39,125 bases of DNA from an uncultured Eubacteriales bacterium (lineage in GTDB: Bacteria > Bacillota > Clostridia > Oscillospirales > Acutalibacteraceae), in NCBI GenBank assembly GCA_934476545.1, contig CAKSOB010000003.1, forward strand, positions 1 to 39,125. Reading direction: 5' to 3'. Below, piece after piece: positions 1-6,415 of the stretch. Under the pieces are notes generated by a model, which saw only the letters and a program-made list of their open reading frames with translations, did no database searches and was not told the DNA's origin. The first letter of the stretch is position 1. Each line of letters opens with the position of its first letter. Position numbers and translations under genes: made by a program.

Positions 1-309
1 TTATACATCATAATGTTCTTCCCAATAGGAAGAAACATCTGTACCAATTTGAATCAAATCCTGTGTCAGCTTTTCTTTTGGTGCGGAAAATACCTCTTGA
101 GTTGTACCCCGCTCAATGATAACACCATCCTGCATAACACAGATTTCCGAACAAATTTGGGAAGCCAATGTAATATCATGGGTCACCATCAAAAACGCAC
201 AGCCTTGTCGTTGTACAATCTCTTTGATGATTTGGCAAATTTCTTCCTTTACCGCCTGATCCAACATAGAGGTAGGCTCATCCATAATGAGTACCTTTGG
301 CTCCAAGGA
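1..309 (-). pseudogene. ABC transporter ATPase, C-terminal fragment (peptide/nickel type)
   Basis: This is the last ~100 residues of an ABC ATPase of the DppF/OppF (peptide/nickel) type. It keeps Walker B (LIMDEPTS), the D-loop (MLD) and the switch histidine (VTHD), and ends with a family-typical tail; the stop codon is bases 1-3. The Walker A, Q-loop and signature regions are absent. Upstream of the SLEPK segment the frame runs into sequence that codes in another frame for the PIG-L-like protein, so the gene is fused out of frame at about 306-309. A TTG at 304-306 could open this frame but has no ribosome binding site. It cannot be a working ATPase. The fusion is either a genomic deletion or an assembly join. 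Confidence 0.75.
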
Positions 310-644
310 CGGCGGCCAGGGTCCAGATCACTGACGCAGTGCTCCGGATCTTGGGTGATAATGATGTCCGGTTTAAATTTGCGGATAACCGTCGCAATTT
401 TCAGCCGTTCCTCCCGAGAACCGGTAACTGCGCCCGAATCCATATTCAGATACTCTACCGTTGTTTGTAAAATCTCAGCAGACTTTGCCAAATCCTTCCG
501 CATCTGTTCTCCACAGAACAACATAGAGGCATGAGAAACTCCGCCGCTTTTTGCGTTTTTCAGTAGAGCGCCACCACACTCCACCAATTCCATTCCATAA
601 ACACCCAATAGCAAAATTCGTTTTCCGTTTTGATTTTCTATCAT
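249..644 (-). pseudogene. PIG-L (LmbE-like) deacetylase family protein, truncated
   Basis: The N-terminal ~112 residues resemble the PIG-L/LmbE deacetylase fold: an opening RILLLG strand, a central block with a GEQMRKDLAKSAEIL helix, and the conserved stretch KPDIIITQDPEH followed by DLDPGRRP. After RRP (about base 306) the reading enters the out-of-frame ABC ATPase sequence and stops at 249 after 19 unrelated residues. The family is usually 200 residues or more, so half is missing. The usual zinc-binding HPDD near the N-terminus is replaced by YGMELVECGG; I recall a Firmicutes subgroup like this, but could not check. The ATG at 642-644 has AGGAG seven bases upstream. A promoter candidate lies at 703-731. 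Confidence 0.65.
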
Positions 645-702
645 GTCCCTACTCCTTTTTATTTATGCCACATTGTGATCGGTCGTATGTGGTACTGTTA
701 TC

Positions 703-731
703 ATAATATAAAAATTATATTATCTTTACAA
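703..731 (-). promoter_or_regulatory. Promoter candidate for the PIG-L-like gene, with palindrome
   Basis: On the minus strand TTGTAA (726-731) and TATTAT (703-708) are 17 bases apart. Bases 703-723 also form a perfect inverted repeat (ATAATATAA, three-base loop, TTATATTAT) covering the -10 box, which could be an operator or simply AT-rich sequence. Confidence 0.45.
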
Positions 732-1120
732 TATCTTATTGCCTGATATTTCTCATTAAGTGATTTTATGAATGGTTTATTGCCTAAAAAAGACATAAAA
801 TATGAAACTCCGTAAAATAAAGTTATCATACATCATTCAAACAGAGCCTATGAAAAAACAAAACAGTAGTTACTTCACCAAGAAAAATAAAATTGAAGGA
901 TGTGTCTCTATTGCCAATCCGGTCTTATTCAACTAGAGTGTATTTCACACAGAATCTTTCGATTTCGGAGCAATAAAGCAAGGCTTTAAATAATGTCTTT
1001 CTCTACAAAACCCGCTGATTTTGTTGAATATCTTGCAAAATTTCATAGAAAAACCAAAGGGCGTAACAAGGGGGCAGTAACACAAAATTCCTCCCGAGTA
1101 AGATGAATTTTCCTAAAAAT
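732..1120. other. AT-rich non-coding stretch
   Basis: I see no supported gene, RNA or repeat here. Open frames are short, lack ribosome binding sites and do not resemble known proteins. It separates the broken PIG-L unit from the tRNA terminator and may be decayed sequence. Confidence 0.5.
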
Positions 1121-1123
1121 AAA

Positions 1124-1156
1124 AAATGCCCAAAAACCGCGCAGTGATGCGGTTTT
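1124..1156 (-). terminator. Intrinsic terminator of tRNA-Leu
   Basis: On the minus strand AAAACCGC pairs with GCGGTTTT (1133-1140 with 1149-1156), followed by GGGCA and a T-rich run. It lies about 48 bases after the tRNA 3' end. Confidence 0.7.
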
Positions 1157-1203
1157 CAGACACATTCGATAAAAAGAAAAGGTGACCTTTCGGCCACCTG
1201 ATT

Positions 1204-1290
1204 TGGTGCGGATAACAGGACTTGAACCTGCATGAACTTGCATTCATATGGACCTGAACCATACGCGTCTGCCAATTCCGCCATATCCGC
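1204..1290 (-). tRNA. tRNA-Leu (anticodon CAG)
   Basis: Read on the minus strand this is a full 87-base class II tRNA with CCA encoded (complement of 1204-1206). The 7-bp acceptor stem is GCGGATA/TATCCGC with discriminator A. The D-arm carries AATTGGCAGACGC. The anticodon stem TATGG/CCATA encloses loop TTCAGGT, giving anticodon CAG. A long variable arm and a T-loop of TTCAAGT follow. The long variable arm and this anticodon identify leucine, reading CUG. It has its own promoter (1322-1350) and terminator (1124-1156), so it is a monocistronic tRNA unit. Confidence 0.96.
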
Positions 1291-1321
1291 ATATTCTTTT
1301 TGTTCGCTCGGAACGTATACT

Positions 1322-1350
1322 ATAATATCATAGAGATTCCGGAATGTCAA
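1322..1350 (-). promoter_or_regulatory. Promoter of tRNA-Leu
   Basis: TTGACA (1345-1350) and TATTAT (1322-1327) with exactly 17 bases between, ending about 31 bases before the tRNA 5' end. This is a strong housekeeping-type promoter. Confidence 0.8.
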
Positions 1351-1450
1351 CCCTATTTTGCAAATTATTTTTCTTTTTTGTATTTTTATGGAAAAACGAA
1401 TGAAATCCCTCGAAATCACGCCGACTTGTATAAAACAATCCCCTCTGCCG

Positions 1451-1456
1451 TACAAT
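1451..1456 (+). promoter_or_regulatory. -10 box candidate for the aldo/keto reductase
   Basis: TACAAT at 1451-1456; the -35 region is weak (TTGTAT 19 bases upstream). It would start transcription near 1463, leaving a normal leader before the ATG at 1500 and almost none before the upstream ATG at 1467. Confidence 0.35.
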
Positions 1457-1499
1457 GAGATAGGGCATGTCTGCCACTACCCATAGAATCGAGGACATC

Positions 1500-2450
1500 A
1501 TGGAATACACTACCTTAGGAACCACAAAAATCCCACGGATTGCCGTTGGCACATGGGCTTGGGGAACGGGCTTTTGGGGGACAAACCGCATATTTGGCTG
1601 CCGGCTGCAAGAAACCGACCTGCGTCCGGTTTTTCGGCGGGCAATCGCTTGCGGCTGCACTCTTTGGGATACTGCTCCGCGCTATAACAACGGTGCCTCG
1701 GAAACCATTTTAGGCACATTGAGCGCATCCCATTCCTTACAATTTTCCACCAAATTTCTTCCCCTTCCCTTTCAAACAAAAGGAGCAATGGCACGTTCTC
1801 TACAAAAAAGCCTAACTCGTCTGCGCACGGACCACGCAGAACTTTTTTGGATTGACACACCAAAACACATGGAAAAATGGACAAAAGAACTGATTCCTTT
1901 AATGCAGTCCGGAAAATTTCGGTACTGCGGTGTTGCCAACCATAATTTGCAGGAAATTTTACAGGCAGAGCGCATTTTGCGCCAAGCCGGACTACAACTG
2001 GCGGCGGTGCAAAATCATTTCAGTTTGCTGTATCGTCTGCCGGAGGAGGATGGCATTTTAGATTGGTGTCATCAAAACGGGGTGGTATGTTTCGCTTACA
2101 TGGTTTTAGAGCAAGGCGCACTGACAGGACGATACACAGCAGAGCATCCCATGCCCGACCATACCCGCCGAGGGAATGCTTATCCACCGGTTGTATTAAA
2201 ACGGCTGCGTCCGCTCTTATCTTTAATGGAACGCATTGGAAACCGGTATGATGCTGACGCTGCGCAAATTGCCATTGCATGGGCGGTTGCCAAGGGAACG
2301 GTTCCCATCGTAGGCATGACAAAGCCGCACCATGTAACACGAGATGTGGCAGCCGTTTCTATCCCCCTAACGCCCACGGAAATTGCGCTGCTGGAACGAG
2401 AAGCTGCCCGAACCGGTGTGCGAATCCCTGGAGATTGGGAAACCGCCTAA
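1500..2450 (+). CDS. Aldo/keto reductase family protein
   Basis: A 316-residue (alpha/beta)8-barrel NAD(P)H-dependent oxidoreductase of the aldo/keto reductase superfamily; the substrate is not evident. The N-terminus has the typical LGTTKIPRIAVGTW opening. Catalytic Asp57 and Tyr62 are in DTAPRY, and Lys85 is in FSTKF. The fourth tetrad position, usually His in the LIH motif, reads Asp119 (FWID). The C-terminal part has IAIAWAVAKGTVPIVG and a cofactor-binding loop. I chose the ATG at 1500 because GAGG lies six bases upstream; an in-frame ATG at 1467 would add 11 residues but has a poorer site. The gene is monocistronic and ends in a strong terminator. The Asp for His change could alter or reduce reductase activity. 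Confidence 0.88.
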   Translation: MEYTTLGTTKIPRIAVGTWAWGTGFWGTNRIFGCRLQETDLRPVFRRAIACGCTLWDTAPRYNNGASETILGTLSASHSLQFSTKFLPLPFQTKGAMARSLQKSLTRLRTDHAELFWIDTPKHMEKWTKELIPLMQSGKFRYCGVANHNLQEILQAERILRQAGLQLAAVQNHFSLLYRLPEEDGILDWCHQNGVVCFAYMVLEQGALTGRYTAEHPMPDHTRRGNAYPPVVLKRLRPLLSLMERIGNRYDADAAQIAIAWAVAKGTVPIVGMTKPHHVTRDVAAVSIPLTPTEIALLEREAARTGVRIPGDWETA

Positions 2451-2451
2451 T

Positions 2452-2482
2452 AAAAGCCCCCCGGCTTTGCCGGGGGCTTTTT
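2452..2482. terminator. Bidirectional terminator between aldo/keto reductase and desulfoferrodoxin
   Basis: AAAAGCCCC (2452-2460) pairs with GGGGCTTTT (2473-2481) around a GC-rich loop, with A and T runs on both sides. It serves the convergent genes ending at 2450 and 2497. Confidence 0.85.
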
Positions 2483-2496
2483 CAGATAGGTTCGCT

Positions 2497-2889
2497 TTAG
2501 CGAAATTCATCGGCAGTGGTTTTCCATAGTCCATGCTGATTGCAATAAGCGAACACTGCCAACGGCTCGTCCTCCTCTGTAACGGCAAACCACACCTTTG
2601 GCACATCTCGTCCCACCAAGGATTTCCGCTGACCGCCACGTTCTGTTTGCAAATATACCCAACTGATTTGATGTTCCTTTTCCATGGGATGGTGGGCTTC
2701 TCCGATTTCTACCATTACAAGACCACCCTTCACCGCTACCTTTGGCTTGTGTTTATGGTCGCTGTCCTCTTTTGCGGAAAGCATGGTCATTTTCTCTCCA
2801 CAACACAACAACGGAACCCCGCTGTCATGCAGCATACCCACTAAATTACCACAATGGGTACATTCCAAGAAAAATTGTTCCTGCTCCAT
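2497..2889 (-). CDS. dfx: Desulfoferrodoxin (superoxide reductase)
   Basis: A 130-residue two-iron superoxide reductase that reduces superoxide to hydrogen peroxide without making oxygen, an anaerobe's oxidative-stress enzyme. The N-terminal desulforedoxin domain has the Fe(Cys)4 ligands Cys10, Cys13, Cys29 and Cys30 (CTHC and CC). The C-terminal neelaredoxin domain has His47, His67, His73 (HPMEKEH), Cys116 and His119 (CNQHG), the expected Fe(His)4Cys active site. Length is normal. The ATG at 2887-2889 has AGGAG about eight bases upstream; the longer frame to 2937 lacks a site. It lies downstream of the YbjQ-like gene, with a terminator between them. Confidence 0.93.
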   Translation of the reverse strand: MEQEQFFLECTHCGNLVGMLHDSGVPLLCCGEKMTMLSAKEDSDHKHKPKVAVKGGLVMVEIGEAHHPMEKEHQISWVYLQTERGGQRKSLVGRDVPKVWFAVTEEDEPLAVFAYCNQHGLWKTTADEFR

Positions 2890-2940
2890 TTTACTTGCTC
2901 CTTTCCAATTGGTTTCGTTATAGAATATCCAAATCAAGCA

Positions 2941-2968
2941 AAAATAAACGGAACAGTTCCCTGTTCCG
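2941..2968 (-). terminator. Terminator after the YbjQ-like gene
   Basis: CGGAACAG (2949-2956) pairs with CTGTTCCG (2961-2968) over a four-base loop; on the minus strand it is followed by TTTATTTT. Confidence 0.7.
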
Positions 2969-2974
2969 CAAGTC

Positions 2975-3286
2975 TTACAGTAATCTCACCGCTGTACCGG
3001 TTGCCAACACTTCGGCTGCCCCTTGCACAATAGAAGAAGTGGAATAATTCACCCCTAAAATTGCATCGGCACCCAGTCGCTCTGCTTCTGCAATCATGCG
3101 CCGAGTAGCTTCTTGCCGTGCCTCCTGCATCATGTCGGTATAAGAACGCAGTTCGCCGCCAACCATGCTTTTCAACCCTGCCCCAATGTCCTTAAACATA
3201 TTTTTGCTCTGCACCATACTGCCGCTGACCATGCCCAAAACAGCATAGGGTTTGTCGCCGAAATTGGGAATTGTCGTTAATACCAT
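2975..3286 (-). CDS. YbjQ family protein (heavy-metal-binding domain)
   Basis: A 103-residue protein of the YbjQ/UPF0145 family, which forms small oligomeric rings of unknown function and is annotated as a heavy-metal-binding domain. Features are the opening LTTIPNFGDKPY, the VLGMVSG strand, a helix rich in Arg and Glu (MMQEARQEATRRMIAEAE), GADAILGVNY, and the C-terminal LATGTAVRL. It is cytoplasmic, with no signal peptide. The ATG at 3284-3286 has AAGGAG eight bases upstream. It lies 89 bases after the sigF stop codon and could be read through from the sporulation operon, which is inference. Confidence 0.88.
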   Translation of the reverse strand: MVLTTIPNFGDKPYAVLGMVSGSMVQSKNMFKDIGAGLKSMVGGELRSYTDMMQEARQEATRRMIAEAERLGADAILGVNYSTSSIVQGAAEVLATGTAVRLL

Positions 3287-3375
3287 AAAAATTCTCCTTT
3301 CCCATCGCTCTTCTTTGCTTTTATTGTATAGCATCCCCATGGGATTGTAAAGAATTTTTTCGCTGCTCCTCATAG

Positions 3376-4029
3376 TTATTGGGATAATTTTTTTCGGAGT
3401 TGCTGTAAAATCACCTTTTCTCGGCGAGAAATTTGCACCTGCGTCATACCCAAGCGTTCTGCCGTTTGGGATTGGGTTTCGCTTTTAAAGTAACGAAAAT
3501 ACACAATTTTTCGATCCCGCTCCTCCAATTCTCCAATGACCTGATGCAGCGCCAATCGCTCGCCGATGCGCTCCGATTCGCCTTCTACGGCAATATCCAG
3601 TTGCCCGCCGTTTTCTTCTTCACAGGTCAGGGACATGGGACGCTGTCCCGCATTGACTGCCTGCGCCGCCTCGGACACCTCCACTCCAAGACGCTCTGCC
3701 AACTCATGGATGGTGGGACTTCGCCCCTCTCTGGAAGAAAACCCATCAATTTCCTTAGCGGCTTTCATGGAAAGTTCTTTTAGCGCGCGTCCTACTTTAA
3801 TAGCGCCGCCATCTCGGAATAAGCGCCGCATTTCTCCCAAAATTACCGGAACGGCATAGGTAGAAAATTGCACCCCTCGTTCTTCATCAAATCCATCTAC
3901 TGCTTTGACCAATCCCAGGCAGCCTGCTTGAAATAAATCATCGTACTCGATTCCCCGCCCTTTAAAGCGCTTGGCACAGGCGTGAACCAACCCCATATTT
4001 TCTTCAATTCGTTTCTCTCGCCGACTCAT
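3376..4029 (-). CDS. sigF: Sporulation sigma factor SigF
   Basis: A 217-residue sigma-70 family factor. Region 2 is near the N-terminus (NMGLVHACAKRFKGRGIEYDDLFQAGCLGLVKAV, FSTYAVPVILGEMRR). Region 3 includes GRALKEL and SPTIHELAERLGV. Region 4 has the helix-turn-helix SQTAERLGMTQVQISRREK. In the family, SigF is the first forespore-specific sigma factor, held by SpoIIAB until SpoIIAA releases it. Identification rests on the SigF/SigG type plus position directly after spoIIAB (4-base gap). It is shorter at the N-terminus than the ~255-residue Bacillus protein, as is common in Clostridia. The start is only weakly supported by GGTGA upstream. Confidence 0.93.
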   Translation of the reverse strand: MSRREKRIEENMGLVHACAKRFKGRGIEYDDLFQAGCLGLVKAVDGFDEERGVQFSTYAVPVILGEMRRLFRDGGAIKVGRALKELSMKAAKEIDGFSSREGRSPTIHELAERLGVEVSEAAQAVNAGQRPMSLTCEEENGGQLDIAVEGESERIGERLALHQVIGELEERDRKIVYFRYFKSETQSQTAERLGMTQVQISRREKVILQQLRKKLSQ

Positions 4030-4033
4030 ACCG

Positions 4034-4465
4034 TCACCGCATATTTCGGCGATCGAATCGTTTTTGTAACGTAACCGTGGTGCCTTTTCCCACCACCGAA
4101 CGAACGATCACATGGTCGGTAAAACTCTCCATAACAGAAAAACCCAAGCCTGCCTGCTCGGTACCTCCGGTGGTAAATAAGGGTTCCATTGCCTGCCGAA
4201 TATCGGGAATTCCGCAGCCTTTGTCCCGCACCGTTATCGTTACCATGGCGGTATCATCATATTTGGCGGTTATGTAAATAATGCCGATTCGATCTCGGTA
4301 GCCATGGATAATACAGTTGGTCACCGCTTCGGAAACGGCTGTTTTCAAATCGGAAAGCTCCTCTACCGTCGGGTCTAGCTGCGACACAAAGGACGCCACT
4401 GCCCCTCGGGCAAAGCTCTCGTTGACGGAATAACTTTGCAGCGTCAGCCGCATTTCATTTTGCAT
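4034..4465 (-). CDS. spoIIAB: Anti-sigma F factor SpoIIAB (serine kinase)
   Basis: A 143-residue GHKL-fold protein kinase that binds and inhibits SigF and phosphorylates SpoIIAA. The ATP site is complete: N-box (EAVTNCIIHGY), G1 box (DKGCGIPD) and G2 box (GLGFSVMES). The ATG at 4463-4465 has AGGAAG eight bases upstream; a GTG nine bases earlier touches that site and is unlikely to be used. It is the middle gene of the operon, 35 bases after spoIIAA and 4 bases before sigF, an arrangement expected to keep kinase and sigma in balance. Confidence 0.95.
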   Translation of the reverse strand: MQNEMRLTLQSYSVNESFARGAVASFVSQLDPTVEELSDLKTAVSEAVTNCIIHGYRDRIGIIYITAKYDDTAMVTITVRDKGCGIPDIRQAMEPLFTTGGTEQAGLGFSVMESFTDHVIVRSVVGKGTTVTLQKRFDRRNMR

Positions 4466-4500
4466 CGTATTCACTTCCTATTCTTTTTCTAACGCATCGT

Positions 4501-4902
4501 TTATTTTCCTTGAAACCGCAGCGCCTTACTGCTATCGGAAAAAATTTCCCGCTCCTCCGCAGATTCTTTTTGTGGCTCCTCTTTAGAAGATTGCTCCGAC
4601 TCCACCTGAACCAATTTATGAATCCCGGAAAGAACCAGTAATTGCTCCAAACCGGAAGAAATATGGGTGATCCGCACAGAGCCGCCCAAGTCCTGCATCC
4701 AGCGATACCGCCCTAAAATCAAGCCGATACCGGAGCTGTCCATAAAGGTAACGCCGGAAAAATCCAAAATCAATTCCGACGGCTTTGTTTGCGATATTTT
4801 TTTGTCGATGGCGTCCCGCAGCGCTCTGCCGGTATGATGGTCAATCTCTCCGTTGAGAACGGCAGTCAGCTTGTCCTCTGTCAGACGCAATTCCACGCTC
4901 AT
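4501..4902 (-). CDS. spoIIAA: Anti-anti-sigma factor SpoIIAA
   Basis: A 133-residue STAS-domain protein that, when unphosphorylated, captures SpoIIAB and frees SigF. The conserved MDSSG motif sits at residues 54-58, with Ser57 as the expected phosphorylation site, followed by IGLILGRY. After about residue 103 there is a polar, acidic tail of ~30 residues (SSKEEPQKESAEEREIF) not present in the 117-residue Bacillus protein. It has a strong ribosome binding site (GGAGG). A terminator-like hairpin lies directly upstream, and I could not find a convincing SigH promoter between folC and this gene. Confidence 0.94.
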   Translation of the reverse strand: MSVELRLTEDKLTAVLNGEIDHHTGRALRDAIDKKISQTKPSELILDFSGVTFMDSSGIGLILGRYRWMQDLGGSVRITHISSGLEQLLVLSGIHKLVQVESEQSSKEEPQKESAEEREIFSDSSKALRFQGK

Positions 4903-4921
4903 GTCCTGTCCTCCTTTTTTG

Positions 4922-4967
4922 CAAAAGAAAAAATCCTTTCTCGTTACTTCTAACGATAAAGGATTTT
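4922..4967 (-). terminator. Terminator-like hairpin between folC and spoIIAA
   Basis: On the minus strand a long stem (AAAATCCTTT..CGTTA with TAACG..AAAGGATTTT, loop GAAG) is followed by a T-rich run, then directly by the spoIIAA ribosome binding site. It can end folC transcripts, but no space remains downstream for a separate spoIIA promoter. Confidence 0.7.
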
Positions 4968-4983
4968 CTTTCCAAAATTTGTT

Positions 4984-5001
4984 ACGTTCTGTCGAGAACG
5001 T
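4984..5001 (-). promoter_or_regulatory. Short perfect inverted repeat after folC
   Basis: ACGTTCT, four-base loop, AGAACGT, perfect 7-bp arms just after the folC stop codon and before the terminator hairpin. It has no T-run, so it is a possible operator or RNA stem for spoIIAA. Confidence 0.35.
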
Positions 5002-5004
5002 GAT

Positions 5005-6294
5005 TTATTTTTTCAAAAAGTAAGATTGCGCTGCTTGCCGCACCTCTGCGCAAAGATAAAGAGAGCCGCAACACACCACAACCCCATCGGTTCCTGCCAA
5101 GGCAATCGCACGAGAAACCGCTTCTTCCGGAGAAGCGGTCGCTTCTGCAGATACGCCTCGCTGCTGCCAGAGGGAGGCTAGTTCCGCTGCGTCCAAAGCC
5201 CTGGGAAGGCTTGGCTGCAAGGTAATCACATGAGAAAACAACGGCGCCAAAACATCAAGCACACCGCCGCAGTCCTTATCTCCCATCATCCCGTTAATGC
5301 AAATGCGACGGGCATTCGGTGTCAGGCGAGAAAGAGTATCCACCAGCGCAGCCGCTCCTTCCGGATTATGAGCGCCGTCTAAACAGAACAGGGGGGAATT
5401 GTTCAAAACTTCCATTCTTGCCGGAAACACAACGTGCGCCAATCCAAAAGATACCGCTTCTTCCGGGATCTTCCACCCCTTTTGACGAAGCAGCGAAAGC
5501 AGTTCCAAAACCAATGCGGTATTTTCCAGTTGATACCCTCCCACCAGTTTTACAAAGTAGGCAGTTCCTTTATAAGAAAACCGTTGTCCGGCAAGAGTGC
5601 TTTCCTCCTGTAAGATCGCATCTCGATCCACGGCAATCACAGGACAACGGCGCAGTGTAGCTGCTTCTCGAATCACCGACAGTACTCCTGCCGGCACCGA
5701 AGCACCTACCACTACCGGAACACCTTCTTTTAAAATTCCGCTTTTTTCCTTGGCAATCGCTTCTACGGTATTGCCCAAAATCGCCGTATGGTCCAAAGAA
5801 ATGGACGTAATAGCACTCACCTGCACCGCATGGGGCGGCACGATGTTGGTAGAATCTATGGCGCCGCCTAAGCCCACCTCTAACACCACAATATCGCAGC
5901 GCTGCTCCAAAAACCAAATAAATCCAATCATGGTCACTACATCAAATTCCGTTGGGTACAGAGAATCTTTCGACAATTCCGCCACGGCATTCAGCACACG
6001 TTCTCCAATGCGGCACAAATCCGCCTCGGGAATCATCTCCCCGTTGATTTGGATTCGCTCCCGAAATTCCAAAATATAAGGGGACACAAACCGCCCCACC
6101 CGATAGCCGGAGGCTTCCAGTACGGTAGCGGTCATAGCACAAGTAGAACCTTTGCCGTTGGTTCCCCCAACATGAACAAATTTTAAGTGTTCTTGTGGGT
6201 TGCCCAATCGTTCCGCCAAGGCAACCATAGGCGTTAAGTCCGTTTTCCAGGTATGACACTGCGCCATTCGCTGCAATAATTCCTGTTGTGTCAT
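5005..6294 (-). CDS. folC: Bifunctional folylpolyglutamate synthase/dihydrofolate synthase
   Basis: A 429-residue Mur-ligase family enzyme that adds glutamate to folates (and to dihydropteroate) using ATP. The P-loop GGTNGKGST is at residues 43-51, followed by the folate loop SPYILEFRERIQING. The central domain has EVGLGGAIDSTN and SLDHTAILG (Mg-binding His). The C-terminal domain contains LDGAHNPEGA and NGMMGDKD. Length is normal. The ATG has AGGAGG six bases upstream. It lies between valS and spoIIAA on the same strand, with a terminator-like hairpin at each junction. Confidence 0.96.
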   Translation of the reverse strand: MTQQELLQRMAQCHTWKTDLTPMVALAERLGNPQEHLKFVHVGGTNGKGSTCAMTATVLEASGYRVGRFVSPYILEFRERIQINGEMIPEADLCRIGERVLNAVAELSKDSLYPTEFDVVTMIGFIWFLEQRCDIVVLEVGLGGAIDSTNIVPPHAVQVSAITSISLDHTAILGNTVEAIAKEKSGILKEGVPVVVGASVPAGVLSVIREAATLRRCPVIAVDRDAILQEESTLAGQRFSYKGTAYFVKLVGGYQLENTALVLELLSLLRQKGWKIPEEAVSFGLAHVVFPARMEVLNNSPLFCLDGAHNPEGAAALVDTLSRLTPNARRICINGMMGDKDCGGVLDVLAPLFSHVITLQPSLPRALDAAELASLWQQRGVSAEATASPEEAVSRAIALAGTDGVVVCCGSLYLCAEVRQAAQSYFLKK

Positions 6295-6308
6295 GAGTTC
6301 CTCCTTTT

Positions 6309-6342
6309 TAAAATAACAAAACCTCCCCGTCGCGGGAAGGTT
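6309..6342 (-). terminator. Terminator-like hairpin between valS and folC
   Basis: AACCTCCCCG (6320-6329) pairs with CGGGAAGGTT (6333-6342), one mismatch and a three-base loop. On the minus strand it is followed by TTTTGTTATTTT and then at once by the folC ribosome binding site. Confidence 0.7.
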
Positions 6343-6350
6343 CTGCTATT

Positions 6351-6380
6351 ATTTTAATATTGTTTTGATAGCAGATACAA
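6351..6380 (-). promoter_or_regulatory. Possible folC promoter upstream of the hairpin
   Basis: TTGTAT (6375-6380) and TAAAAT (6351-6356), 18 bases apart on the minus strand. If used, transcription would begin just before the hairpin at 6309-6342, placing that hairpin in the folC leader. Confidence 0.35.
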
Positions 6381-6415
6381 GTTATATAGTAATTCGCTAT
6401 TCTTTTTATATCTGT

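Noticed and set aside
1043..1660. Open frames over the tRNA-Leu region
   Set aside because: They overlap the tRNA, its promoter and its terminator and have no ribosome binding site or family resemblance.
4903..5004. SigH promoter for the spoIIA operon
   Set aside because: I found one AGGATTT-like stretch but no GAAT-type -10 box at the right distance, so I did not annotate it.
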